Positions 1 through 8,057 of a DNA stretch of 64,000 nt are shown here, piece by piece; positions within the stretch are counted from its first letter, which is position 1; every line of letters starts with the position of its first letter. The notes beneath the pieces were generated by a model. It was not told the origin of the DNA. It saw only the letters and a list, made by a program, of their open reading frames with translations, and did not search any database. The stretch spans positions 124,001 to 188,000 of the forward strand of contig NZ_CP023739.1 of the NCBI RefSeq assembly GCF_002752655.1. Direction: 5' to 3'. Source of the stretch: Methylosinus trichosporium OB3b (GTDB lineage Bacteria; Pseudomonadota; Alphaproteobacteria; Rhizobiales; Beijerinckiaceae). The position numbers and the translations under genes were made by a program.

Positions 1-90
1 TCGGATAGCGCAATTTGCTACGATCGTAACGCGCACGATTTTCATTCGTCCACATCAGCGGCCCCTCAAGAATCAGGTAGCCTCACTGAA

Positions 91-360
91 TCACAAGCGA
101 TCCATCCGGTTCAACTTCTCTTCGGACCGACACTGAGAAACCGCGTGTTTCGGAGGGATCGCGATCATCACATGCACATGATCGAGCATCAAATGCCCCT
201 CCTCGATCCGGCTCTCCTTCTGCACAGCCAGTTTCCTGAACACTTCCCCAAGATGACCGCGAAGCTCACCATACAGCGTCTTGCGGCGGCGTTTGGGAAT
301 GAACACAACGTGGCATTTGCAGTCCCATTTCGTGTGACTTAAGCTCTCATACTCGTCCAT
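91..360 (-). pseudogene. tnpA: IS200/IS605-family transposase TnpA, 3'-truncated
   Basis: The first 75 or so residues match the Y1 (HUH) transposase of IS200 elements. They run from the MDEYESLSHTKWDCK start, through FIPKRRRKTLYGELR, to the metal-binding HVH of LDHVHVMIAIPPK. After KHAVSQ the homology stops and an unrelated tail follows, so the helix carrying the catalytic tyrosine is missing. Full-length IS200 TnpA is about 140-150 residues; this has 89. It is a dead remnant. Its promoter-side end abuts the qNor gene, so the insertion lay just upstream of norB. Confidence 0.85.
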
Positions 361-446
361 CGCGGAACTTCCTCTTCGTGTGCTTGGCGGCTCACGGTGA
401 GAAGTTTCGTCGGTGGACTGCGGTAAACGTCAAACTCCGACTGCCA

Positions 447-463
447 CCCCGGCAAAGCCGGGG
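447..463. repeat. IS200-end hairpin
   Basis: Perfect 7-bp stem CCCCGGC / GCCGGGG with an AAA loop, 87 bp upstream of the tnpA start. IS200/IS605 elements carry such subterminal hairpins, which TnpA binds as single-stranded DNA. Position and shape suggest the left end of the truncated IS200. It could also form in the 5' leader of the qNor transcript. Confidence 0.6.
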
Positions 464-517
464 GAACTCTCATTTTGCTTTAGAAGCGCATCAGCAACCG
501 GCACCAGGCGAGATTCC

Positions 518-2860
518 ATGACCACCATAGATCAATCGACGGACTTAGAAGATCCAGCGCTCTCGCCTTGGTGGGTGCGCGCGGTGCTGATCGTGATGGT
601 GCTGGGCTTTTCGGGGCTGATCGCCGTCACCGTGCTGGCCTATCACAACGCGCCGCCGATACCTGCGCGAGTGATTGGGGCTGACGATGCCGTGCTGTTT
701 ACCGGAGCGGACGTCGGTGACGGTCAAGCGGTGTTTCTCAAGTACGGCCTGATGGACAACGGCACCGTCTGGGGCCACGGCGCCTACCTCGGGCCGGACT
801 ACGCGGCCGAGACATTGCATCGGATCGGCGAGCACACCGCAGCCGCGCTGGCGCAGCAGCAATACGGCAAGCCGCTGGCCGCGTTGACGCGGGCACAGCT
901 GGCCGGCGTCCGCAGCGAAGTGGCGGTGGCGCTGAAGACCAACCGCTACGACGCCACCACGGAGACGCTGCGTCTGACCGCGCCGGAGGCCGAGGCCTTT
1001 CGCTTAGAGATCGGCCAATGGACTGACTACTTTCGTCATCCGTCCCGCAACGGCGGCCTCAAGCGCGACCTGATCACAGACCCAGCGGAACTGCACCAGC
1101 TCACCGCTTTCATCACATGGGCGGCCTGGGCCTCGGTCGCCGATCGTCCGGGCGCGGACTACTCCTATACCAACAACTTTCCTTATGATCCCACCGTCGG
1201 CAATCAACCGACTGCGGGAGCGCTACTGTGGAGCGCGCTGAGCCTGATGATGCTACTCGGCGGTATCGCCGTGGTGCTGCTGGCCTTCGGCAAATTCGAC
1301 TATCTCGGCTGGATCAGTCGCGGCCGGCATGTGCACCCGCATCTGCTGCCGGGGCAAGCCAGCGCGGGCCAGCGCGCGCTGGTCAAGTTCTTTATCATCG
1401 TGGCGCTGCTGTTTCTGGCGCAAACGCTAGTCGGCGGCGCCACCTCCCATTACCGCGCCGATCCCGGCAGCTTCTATGGCATCCCGCTGGAACAAATCTT
1501 CCCTAGCAACCTGATGCGCACTTGGCATTTGCAGACGGGAATCTTCTGGATCGCCACCGCTTACGTCGCCGCCGCGTTGTTCCTTGCCCGCTCGCTGCGC
1601 GCCGACGAGCCGCGCTGGTTGGCCGGCTGGGTGCACGTACTGTTCGCCGCCTTCGTCGTGGTGATCGGCGGCAGCCTGTTGGGCGAGTGGTTGGGCATGT
1701 CTGGGCTGCTCGGGCGGTGGTGGTTCTGGCTGGGCGACCAAGGCTGGGAATATTTGGAGATCGGTCGGCTGTGGCAGTACCTGCTGGTGGCCGGTCTGCT
1801 GGTGTGGTTCGCGTTGTTGTGGTGGCTGGCGCGGCCGCGCGCGGTGGCTGACGTGGCGGCGCGCCCATTGGCGCGGGCGTTTCTGCTGGCGGCGTTGGCG
1901 ATCCCGGTGTTCTATATCCCAGCGCTATTCTACGGTGCCAAGACCAACTACACGGTGGTTGATACTTGGCGCTTCTGGATCATCCATCTGTGGGTGGAGG
2001 GCTTTTTCGAGTTTTTCGCCACCACTGTCGTTGCGCTGGTGTTTTTCCAACTCGGCCTGACCAGCCGCAACACCGCGCTGCGCGTAATCTACCTCGACGC
2101 CATCCTGTACTTCCTCGGTGGCATCGTTGGCACAGGGCATCACTGGTATTTCACCGGCCAAACCAATTTCAACATGGCGCTGTCGGCCATGTTCTCGGCG
2201 CTGGAGGTGGTGCCGCTGACGCTCCTGACCTTGGACGCGTGGGACTTCGTCCGCGTCACTCGGAGTGAATGCGAAATCTGTGGCAAGTCCGTCGCAGTGC
2301 CGCACAAGTGGACTTTCTATTTCCTCATGGCGGTGGGTTTCTGGAACTTCGTCGGCGCCGGTGTTTTCGGCTTCTTGATCAACCTACCGATCATCAGCTA
2401 TTATGAGGTCGGCACCTTGCTCACGCCCAACCACGGTCACGCCGCGCTGATGGGCGTGTTTGGTATGCTCGCGATCGCGCTGATGGTTTTCGTATTGCGC
2501 CAGACCATCGACGAATCGCGTTGGGCCGGCATCGAGAAATGCGTAAAGGTCGCCTTCTGGGGTACCAATATTGGCCTCGCCATGATGGTGGCAATGAACC
2601 TTTTCCCCGGCGGCGTGCTGCAGTTACGGGACGTGACCCAGCACGGTTACTGGCATGCCCGCAGCCTAGCCTACACCGGCAGCGACACAGCACGCCTGAT
2701 CGAGTGGCTGCGCCTGCCGGGCGACCTGGTGTTCATTATATTCGGCGCAACACCCTTGGTGATCGCCACGGTCAAGGGGTATCTGGGTATGGGCGCTGCA
2801 TGCCCAGGCGAGGGGCGGACAGCCCGTGATGGCGTTGTAGGCGATACACGATTTGAATGA
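518..2860 (+). CDS. norB: quinol-dependent nitric oxide reductase (qNor), large subunit
   Basis: 780-aa inner-membrane enzyme that reduces 2 NO to N2O with electrons from quinol. It is a single-chain qNor (also called NorZ): after the first membrane helix (residues about 15-40) comes a periplasmic NorC-like domain (about 45-230) without a c-haem CxxCH, then about 12 more helices. Conserved haem-copper motifs include HLWVEGFFEFF (near 489), GTGHHWYFTG (near 537) and NHGHAALMG (near 637). The reading frame is open to base 413, but the extra 35 codons lie in the IS200 end. The ATG at 518 gives normal qNor length. No norC or accessory genes are adjacent, as expected for stand-alone qNor, so the role is likely NO detoxification or partial denitrification. 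Flanking IS remnants suggest it was acquired. Confidence 0.93.
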   Translation: MTTIDQSTDLEDPALSPWWVRAVLIVMVLGFSGLIAVTVLAYHNAPPIPARVIGADDAVLFTGADVGDGQAVFLKYGLMDNGTVWGHGAYLGPDYAAETLHRIGEHTAAALAQQQYGKPLAALTRAQLAGVRSEVAVALKTNRYDATTETLRLTAPEAEAFRLEIGQWTDYFRHPSRNGGLKRDLITDPAELHQLTAFITWAAWASVADRPGADYSYTNNFPYDPTVGNQPTAGALLWSALSLMMLLGGIAVVLLAFGKFDYLGWISRGRHVHPHLLPGQASAGQRALVKFFIIVALLFLAQTLVGGATSHYRADPGSFYGIPLEQIFPSNLMRTWHLQTGIFWIATAYVAAALFLARSLRADEPRWLAGWVHVLFAAFVVVIGGSLLGEWLGMSGLLGRWWFWLGDQGWEYLEIGRLWQYLLVAGLLVWFALLWWLARPRAVADVAARPLARAFLLAALAIPVFYIPALFYGAKTNYTVVDTWRFWIIHLWVEGFFEFFATTVVALVFFQLGLTSRNTALRVIYLDAILYFLGGIVGTGHHWYFTGQTNFNMALSAMFSALEVVPLTLLTLDAWDFVRVTRSECEICGKSVAVPHKWTFYFLMAVGFWNFVGAGVFGFLINLPIISYYEVGTLLTPNHGHAALMGVFGMLAIALMVFVLRQTIDESRWAGIEKCVKVAFWGTNIGLAMMVAMNLFPGGVLQLRDVTQHGYWHARSLAYTGSDTARLIEWLRLPGDLVFIIFGATPLVIATVKGYLGMGAACPGEGRTARDGVVGDTRFE

Positions 2861-3182
2861 ATGAGAATCAGGTCAGCCTGGTGTCTCGGCCTCCTCGTCT
2901 TCCGCCGCCGGATAAACGAGAATCCCACCGTGCGGCGATCGCGCGACGACCGTGAGCTTTGCGGGGTCTGTCCTAATGGGCTCCATGATGTGGCCACGGG
3001 GAGCTTCTCCGCCGGCAGGCACTCCGTAATGATGCGGCGGTGGCAGCGCCACCACACGGCTTCGGCGCGCATGATAGCGCAACGATGGACACGGGCGAGC
3101 GCCCGCAATTCTTCAAACCCCGTGCGGAACGCGGCGATTGGCGCGTAATCGGAAAAATGAAACCACTTGAATTCGAAGATGG
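2861..3182. other. no convincing gene
   Basis: About 320 bp between norB and the phaC remnant. Short open frames exist on both strands, including a 37-codon minus-strand frame from an ATG at 2986 to 2873, but none is recognisable. Probably decayed DNA. Confidence 0.4.
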
Positions 3183-3520
3183 ATGCGTAAATGGCGGCGG
3201 CTCACCAATTACGCGTCGCGTTGCGCCCTGTACGGGGACGACGCGTCCTGCATTGATCCGCTGCCACAAGACAAAAGGTTCGCGAACGAAGCATGGCGAC
3301 GTTGGCCATACAATCTTTTCTATCAAAGCTTCTTGCTCAATCAGCAGTGGTGGCACAACGCGACCACCGAGATCGCGGGCGTCACCAAGCAGCATGAGAA
3401 TGTCGTCGAATTCGCCTCGCCGTAGATCCTCGACATCTTCTCTCCTTCCAACTTTCTGCACATGAATCCCGAAATCCAACGGCGCAGAATCACACAGGCC
3501 CAAAGCGCCATTCATTGAAG
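3183..3520 (+). pseudogene. phaC: poly(3-hydroxyalkanoate) synthase PhaC, N-terminal remnant
   Basis: The frame reads PLPQDKRFANEAWRRWPYNLFYQSFLL, then NQQWWHNATTEIAGVTKQHENVVEFAS, then ILDIFSPSNFLHMNPEIQRR after an in-frame TAG at 3423-3425. This is the conserved N-terminal region of class I PHA synthases, where the tagged position is normally Arg-Gln. Homology ends near 3510, before the catalytic alpha/beta-hydrolase domain, so both a nonsense mutation and a large truncation have occurred. No function is expected. It shows that the DNA once neighboured a PHB locus, which fits an alphaproteobacterial host. (Each quoted run is a separate, shorter stretch of the same frame.). Confidence 0.8.
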
Positions 3521-3645
3521 CGCGACTTCGGAGAAGCTGCGCAGCTTGCGCGAATGCCGCCGCTCGCGTTCCTGCGCCTTCAGCTTCTCCAGCGCGTTAA
3601 GGCCAATTTCGAGATGCTGGTCGACTCGTTGGCGGTAGAAGCTTT
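3512..3645 (-). pseudogene. unrecognised C-terminal protein fragment
   Basis: The minus strand reads RQRVDQHLEIGLNALEKLKA, then a basic tail ending in RKLRSFSEVALQ and a TGA at 3512-3514. The amphipathic, charged composition looks like real protein rather than chance, but I do not recognise the family. It is cut on its 5' side by the IS630 remnant and overlaps the end of the phaC remnant. Confidence 0.3.
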
Positions 3646-3969
3646 CTGCAAAAGCTCGACGCCGCCTATCCGTCGTCAACGGCGATCAAGCTGATCCTCG
3701 ACAATCATTCCGCGCACATCTCGAAGGAAACCAAGGCTTGGCTCGACGCGCAACCAGAGGGGCGTTTCACCTTCGTGTTCACGCCCAAGCATGGTTCATG
3801 GCTCAATCTCGTCGAGAATTTCTTCTCAAAGCTCGCACGATCAACGCTTCGTCATATCCGTGTCACGTGCAAAAAGGAGCTGAAAGATCGGATCATCGCA
3901 GCAATCGACGACATCAATCGCGATCCCGTCGTTCATACCTGGACCTACAAAATCAATGTCACGCCATGA
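3640..3969 (+). pseudogene. IS630-family transposase, C-terminal remnant
   Basis: About 105 residues of a DDE transposase. They include LILDNHSAHISKETKAWL (second Asp) and FTPKHGSWLNLVENFFSKLA (catalytic Glu), ending in a typical DINRDPVVHTWTYK tail and a stop at 3967-3969. The N-terminal two thirds are absent. This is a different IS630 subtype from the elements at 34-36 kb. Confidence 0.85.
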
Positions 3970-4001
3970 TATGAGTCGATCCACGGAAGCGCTGTACTAG
4001 T

Positions 4002-4283
4002 CTAAGATCCAGGAGCCCGATGCTCGCGACCTTGGCCGCTTTGCGCGCCGGGTTTGCCTTCGATGCCAGGTGAGCCGGCCGCCCTTGAGCTCGTACCGAG
4101 TTGCTTACCCTGTTCGCTGATATTCGATGGGTCTTCATATTGCTTTTCAACGGCGGTGCTCGGCAAGACGTTTCTGCCTACAGCAGGGCCGGACGTATCG
4201 CCAGACTGCTGTTGTGCGAGCGCAGCGCCGCTCAGGAAGAACGATGCGATCGCCCAGAGCGCCGTAAATCTACGAGTGGTCAT
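4002..4283 (-). CDS. small secreted protein of unknown function
   Basis: 93 residues. It starts at the ATG at 4283, preceded by GGAG at a good distance; the frame is open further upstream but the signal peptide fixes this start. Residues 1-24 (basic MTTRR, a hydrophobic core, then ALA-Q) form a classical Sec signal peptide. The mature part is Gly/Ser/Gln-rich, low complexity and without cysteines. It lies downstream of the DUF4142-cupredoxin operon on the same strand but behind a hairpin and a 318-bp gap, so it probably has its own promoter. Role unknown; an envelope stress function alongside the sigma factor is only a guess. Confidence 0.6.
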   Translation of the reverse strand: MTTRRFTALWAIASFFLSGAALAQQQSGDTSGPAVGRNVLPSTAVEKQYEDPSNISEQGKQLGTSSRAAGSPGIEGKPGAQSGQGREHRAPGS

Positions 4284-4601
4284 AGGTTTTCTCCGTGATT
4301 GGAGTTTGTTCCCCTGACGAAAGGGAACTCGTGAGTTATGTTGGCTCGACTCGCCGATAAGCAAGCCGGGGCTAAAGCGTTACGTTTGAAGAATGATCCC
4401 GGCGCCGTTCGGCCCAGAGCCCCCGCCGAAACCCAGAAAATGGGCGGTGCGCGCTGGAGATGCTCGCCAAGCGGATGGGCTGGTCGGTTTTTGGGGCAAA
4501 GAGTCCATGACCGCGCCAAGATGAACTCGCCACCTTGCGCCATCACGCTGGCGCTATATTGACCGCGTCGCACGAACGGAACGCAACCCAAAATAGCGGG
4601 A
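4284..4601. other. intergenic region with a GTTCCC/GGGAAC inverted repeat
   Basis: 318 bp upstream of the small secreted protein with no supported gene. At 4308-4328 there is an inverted repeat, GTTCCC-N9-GGGAAC, similar in layout to the ECF promoter pair at 5557-5620. The -10 element is not obvious, and the arm nearest the gene lies only about 25 bp from its ATG, so promoter function is doubtful. Confidence 0.35.
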
Positions 4602-4621
4602 GCGCTGCAAGATTGCAGCGC
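4602..4621 (-). terminator. terminator-like hairpin after the cupredoxin gene
   Basis: Perfect 9-bp inverted repeat (GCGCTGCAA / TTGCAGCGC) with a 2-nt spacer, starting 10 bp beyond the cupredoxin stop codon. There is no clear U-tract, so it may be a weak terminator or an mRNA 3'-end stabiliser. Confidence 0.5.
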
Positions 4622-4631
4622 CCCTTGAGGT

Positions 4632-4967
4632 TTAGGGACCAACTACGAGTCGACCTTTCATGCCCGGATGGAAGCGGCAGGTGTAGTCGATCACACCTGG
4701 CCGCTTCAAAACCGTTTGGCCTTTGGCCCCTGGTAGGAGGTCTATGTCGAAACTCCCATCGTCGGCGGTTGCCGTGTGGCGAAAAATGTCCGAATTTCGC
4801 CACTCGATAATGTCATTCACGTGCAGGCCTGCCGGGGCAGACCCAAACGCCAATTTGTTGATTTCGATTACGTAAACCTGCGGCTCGGCGCCACGCGACA
4901 ACGGTGTGAAAGCGAGAAAGCTGAGCATCAGCGCCCCACTCGCCGCCATAAGGGATCGAACGCCCAT
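4632..4967 (-). CDS. cupredoxin-domain copper protein, exported
   Basis: 111 residues with an N-terminal signal peptide (about 1-26, ending near SRGA) and a plastocyanin/amicyanin-like fold. The type-1 copper ligands are visible as His64 in FRHTAT, Cys97 and His100 in DYTCRFHPGM, and Met103. It should act as a small periplasmic electron carrier or copper-binding protein. It starts 8 bp after the DUF4142 gene, so the two form an operon read from the ECF-type promoter at 5557-5584. Cupredoxins of this short kind often sit with ECF sigma factors and DUF4142 proteins in stress clusters (family knowledge). The partner is not known from sequence. Confidence 0.88.
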   Translation of the reverse strand: MGVRSLMAASGALMLSFLAFTPLSRGAEPQVYVIEINKLAFGSAPAGLHVNDIIEWRNSDIFRHTATADDGSFDIDLLPGAKGQTVLKRPGVIDYTCRFHPGMKGRLVVGP

Positions 4968-4974
4968 CGAAACG

Positions 4975-5502
4975 CTACTTCAGCTGGTCGACGAGATGCT
5001 CAGCGTGCTGCTGATGTTCCTTAAACAGCTTGAGACCGGTTTCAAGCAGGCTCTTCAATTCACCGTTTTGGGCGTCGGGAATGAGCACGGTTGCAAGCGC
5101 CCCATTGACGGTTTGGTGATAGGCGACCTCGTTCTGCGCGTACGTCTTGTCAAAGGCGGCTCCGCTCAGCTTCGACAACTCCTCGCGCTTCTTGGCGGCG
5201 CCTTCCGTCAGGGATTTGCTGGTGTCATTGTCTTCCGGCTTAACCTTTAGCTTTTCGACCAAGGCGAGCGCCTGCTTGTTGACTGCAGTGTGATCGCGGA
5301 CCATTTCCTCGGCAAAGTCCTTGACGGCTTTGTTCTGTGATGTTTTCAGTGCGAGCTCTGCGGCAGCGATGTCGAGTTGCCCTGCGGTATACGCGATGTG
5401 CGCAATTTGCGGATCGGTTGGTTTGGCTGCAGTCTGAGCCATTGCCCCAGACGCTGCGAAGCTCATTGCGACGGCGAGCAGAAGACGCGGTTTGCGGAAC
5501 AT
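4975..5502 (-). CDS. DUF4142 ferritin-like exported protein
   Basis: 175 residues. Signal peptide 1-22 (MFRKPRLLL, ending GAMAQ), then a long helical DUF4142 domain with the family patterns FAEEMVRDHTAVNKQ and a C-terminal LFKEHQQHAEHLVDQL. DUF4142 has a ferritin-like four-helix fold and is periplasmic; its biochemical activity is unestablished. It is the first gene of a two-gene operon with the cupredoxin and is divergent from the ECF sigma factor. The promoter at 5557-5584 matches the sigma gene's own promoter, so it is probably a target of that sigma factor. Confidence 0.88.
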   Translation of the reverse strand: MFRKPRLLLAVAMSFAASGAMAQTAAKPTDPQIAHIAYTAGQLDIAAAELALKTSQNKAVKDFAEEMVRDHTAVNKQALALVEKLKVKPEDNDTSKSLTEGAAKKREELSKLSGAAFDKTYAQNEVAYHQTVNGALATVLIPDAQNGELKSLLETGLKLFKEHQQHAEHLVDQLK

Positions 5503-5556
5503 GGTGGTGTCTCCTTGACATCAACTTCCCGCCTATGCGGGTGATGGCGCCTCAAT

Positions 5557-5620
5557 AGATGCAGGGACAATCCAAAGGTTCCCGATAAATTGCGGGAACC
5601 TCTCTGTTTCTGCCGCATCT
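5557..5620. promoter_or_regulatory. pair of matching divergent ECF-type promoters
   Basis: The plus strand has CGGGAACCT at 5593-5601, a 13-bp spacer and GCATCT at 5615-5620, facing the sigma gene. The minus strand has the same CGGGAACCT at 5584-5576, the same 13-bp spacer and the same GCATCT at 5562-5557, facing DUF4142. GGAAC-type -35 elements are typical of ECF sigma factors. Identical -35, spacer length and -10 in both directions argue that one sigma factor reads both, giving autoregulation. Confidence 0.75.
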
Positions 5621-5633
5621 GATAGTAGTCGGA

Positions 5634-6353
5634 ATGGATGCCAGTTGGGCTGCAATGAAAAAAAATCAGACAAGGATCGCGGACGCAGACTGGACGAAGC
5701 TGGCGGATGTCGACATCATCGCGCGTGTGGCGACAGGCGATGCTGGAGCTTTTGCCGAGCTTATGCGGCGCTACAACCGCAAACTCTATCGTACCGCGAG
5801 GGCCATGACAGGCGATAATGGCGAGGCCGAGGATATTGTTCAGGAGGCTTGGACGCGCGCCTATGCCCATATCGCGGATTTTCGCAACGAATCCGCGATC
5901 TCCACTTGGTTGGTCCGCATTGTCCTGAACGAGGCGCTTGGCCGAAAACGGCGCACAAGGCCAACCGTAGAATTGGACGAGACAAACGAGCATCAAATGT
6001 CGAGCGTGATCATGCTGCCCAGCTGCGGGGCCAATCCGGAAAGCTCAATGTCAAGGACCCAGGTTCGGCATTTGCTCGAGCGGGCGATCGATACACTACC
6101 ACCTGACTTTCGCACGGTTTTCGTCTTGCGCAGCGTTGAAGAAATGCGCGGCGCGGAAGTCGCGCAACAGCTCGGAATTCCAGAAGCAACTGTCAAAACA
6201 AGACTGCACCGCGCCCGCGCGTTGATACGCCAGGAGCTTGAGAAAAACTTCCTGATTGCGCTCTCCGACGTGTTCCCCTTCGATGGTGCACGATGCAAAG
6301 AACTGTCCAATCGTGTGATGGCCAGGATTGGACTGTTGCAAGACAAGAGTTAG
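5634..6353 (+). CDS. ECF-family RNA polymerase sigma factor
   Basis: Up to 239 residues. Sigma-2 region around 32-100 (FAELMRRYNRKLYRTARAM, then AEDIVQEAWTRAY and STWLVRI). Sigma-4 region around 150-205 (LPPDFRTVFVLRSVEEM, then a helix-turn-helix with GIPEATVKTRLHRARAL). The ATG at 5634 lies only about 14 bp after the predicted -10, so the ATG at 5655 (MKKNQTRIAD) may be the real start. No anti-sigma gene is adjacent, unlike many ECF loci; the short C-terminal tail with a Cys near 225 might sense instead, but that is speculation. It likely controls itself and the divergent DUF4142-cupredoxin operon. Confidence 0.9.
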   Translation: MDASWAAMKKNQTRIADADWTKLADVDIIARVATGDAGAFAELMRRYNRKLYRTARAMTGDNGEAEDIVQEAWTRAYAHIADFRNESAISTWLVRIVLNEALGRKRRTRPTVELDETNEHQMSSVIMLPSCGANPESSMSRTQVRHLLERAIDTLPPDFRTVFVLRSVEEMRGAEVAQQLGIPEATVKTRLHRARALIRQELEKNFLIALSDVFPFDGARCKELSNRVMARIGLLQDKS

Positions 6354-6439
6354 ACTTTGTTCCCTCTCAATCCCAAAACTTTCACGACCAGGGCGAACGT
6401 TTCGGGCGCGTCAATCGCGAATTGAAGGGAACTTCTGTC

Positions 6440-7303
6440 ATGACTGTAACCGCGGGGAAAACGGCATTTGTCTTCGCGGGCGGAGGAAGCCTCGGCGCGA
6501 TCCAGGTCGGCATGTTGCGTGCCCTGCTATCTTCTGGATTGCATCCGGATTTCGTGGTCGGCGCCTCAGTCGGGGCGATCAATGCAAGTTATTTCGCCAG
6601 CGCGCCAAACGCCGAAGGCGTGGCGAGTCTGGAGCGGATCTGGTCTGGTCTGCGACGCGCGGACATTTTTCCGTTCAGCTCGGCGAGCGCCTTCGGCCTG
6701 CTCAGGTATCCAGACAATATCATCAATCCCAGCCGATTGCGCCGTCTGATCGAGACGCATCTGTCCTATGCTCGTCTCGAGGAGGCGGCGATTCCCCTGC
6801 ATGTCGTGGCGACCGATCTGCAGGGGCTGAGCGTCTGTCTCTCCAGCGGTCCGGCGGTTGAGGCGATTCTCGCGAGCACGGCGATCCCGGGCGTATTTCC
6901 GCCCGTCTATATCGACGGCCGGCCGCTAACGGACGGCGCAATCGCGGCCAATACGCCCATCCGGATCGCAGCCGAACTCGGAGCGTCACGAATCATCGTG
7001 TTGCCGACAGGTTATGCCTCCGCGCTGAAAGAATCGCCAAAAGGGGTGGTGGCCAAGGCCCTGCATGCAATCACGTTGATGATAACATGGCAGCTCAAGC
7101 ATGAAATGACGCTAGTCCCCGAAACCATCCAGTTGCATCTCGCGCCGATGCTTTGCCCACTCGAGGTGTCCCGATACGATTTTTCGGCGTCGAAAGAACT
7201 TATCGAGCGGGCAGCTCGCTCGACGACAAAATGGATCGAGCACGGCGGGTTGACGCGCAGGGCGCTCCCACAGGAGCTCGCGGCGCATCGCCACCATGGT
7301 TAA
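6440..7303 (+). CDS. patatin-like phospholipase
   Basis: 287 residues starting at ATG 6440 (the frame is open upstream, but AAGGGA lies 8 bp before this ATG and homology begins here). The Ser-Asp dyad of patatins is complete: oxyanion loop GGGSLG at 14-19, nucleophile Ser43 in GASVG, and Asp165 in DGA. No signal peptide or membrane segment, so a cytoplasmic lipid acyl hydrolase is expected. It lies 86 bp after the sigma gene on the same strand and could be cotranscribed, which would tie membrane-lipid turnover to the same stress response. The substrate cannot be read from sequence. Confidence 0.9.
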   Translation: MTVTAGKTAFVFAGGGSLGAIQVGMLRALLSSGLHPDFVVGASVGAINASYFASAPNAEGVASLERIWSGLRRADIFPFSSASAFGLLRYPDNIINPSRLRRLIETHLSYARLEEAAIPLHVVATDLQGLSVCLSSGPAVEAILASTAIPGVFPPVYIDGRPLTDGAIAANTPIRIAAELGASRIIVLPTGYASALKESPKGVVAKALHAITLMITWQLKHEMTLVPETIQLHLAPMLCPLEVSRYDFSASKELIERAARSTTKWIEHGGLTRRALPQELAAHRHHG

Positions 7304-7334
7304 CGAAAGCTCGCACGCCAATCAATACGCACGC

Positions 7335-8048
7335 TCATTCGGTGTCTGACGACTCGTTCCAATAAATTACTGCCTCGTCAATGCGGTCAGAATCCCCTTC
7401 CTGAATTCCCAGCGCCCCATCTATCTCGATTTCTGGCTCTGGTCGTTGCAACAAACCGGCATCCTCGAGACTTTCGATGTCGGGCAGATCGCGCAGACTG
7501 GCCAATCCGAACACCTCCAGGAATTTGCGCGTCGTGACATAGGCATAGGGCGCGCCGGGTTCCGGCGCGCGCGGACCGGCGGCGATGAGGTCCAGACTCT
7601 TGAGCCGGCCAATGATGTCCCGGCTGACCTCCTTGCCGATGAGGCGCGACAGTTCCGCGCGGGTGGCCGGCTGCAGGTAGGCGATCGCGGTGACGGTGAG
7701 CAGTTCGGTCGGCGTCAGTTCTGGCGGCCCGGCGTCCCTGGCGCCGTTGCCCAGCGCGCGAATGGCGCCGGCGTAGCGCGATTTCGTGCGAAGCTGCCAG
7801 CCGCCGGCGACCTGGACCAGTTCATAGGGACGCGGGCGCAATTCGTCGCGAATGTCGGCGAGGAGATCGTCGAGATTGCAATTCTTCCCGACGATCTTGG
7901 CGAGCGCTTCGCGCGGCACGGGATCGAGCGCGGCGAAGATCGCCGCCTCGACGCGGCCCAGCCATTCGCGCCAACGGGCGCCTTCCGGCAGGTCGGCCAG
8001 CTCGGGATCGAACAGCGGTTCTTGCTCACGTCTTTTGGGACGGCTCAT
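7335..8048 (-). CDS. scpB: ScpB-like segregation and condensation protein
   Basis: 237 residues matching ScpB of the SMC-ScpAB complex. Tandem winged-helix domains span about 25-190, with the signature stretches ELTPTELLTVTAIAYLQPAT, GKEVSRDIIGRLKSLDLI and APYAYVTTRKFLEVFGL. An acidic C-tail follows. Chromosomal ScpB partners ScpA and SMC; here neither is present. The gene is instead paired with a DUF1403 gene 9 bp upstream, an arrangement seen on alphaproteobacterial plasmids (family knowledge). A role in plasmid maintenance is likely but unproven. A decayed second copy lies at 18.3-19.0 kb. Confidence 0.9.
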   Translation of the reverse strand: MSRPKRREQEPLFDPELADLPEGARWREWLGRVEAAIFAALDPVPREALAKIVGKNCNLDDLLADIRDELRPRPYELVQVAGGWQLRTKSRYAGAIRALGNGARDAGPPELTPTELLTVTAIAYLQPATRAELSRLIGKEVSRDIIGRLKSLDLIAAGPRAPEPGAPYAYVTTRKFLEVFGLASLRDLPDIESLEDAGLLQRPEPEIEIDGALGIQEGDSDRIDEAVIYWNESSDTE

Positions 8049-8057
8049 CGCTGATCC

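Noticed and set aside
6359..6432. GTTCCC and GGGAAC before the patatin gene as another ECF promoter
   Set aside because: The plus-strand GGGAAC lies 7 bp before the ATG and overlaps the ribosome site, and no GCATCT-like -10 follows at the right distance.
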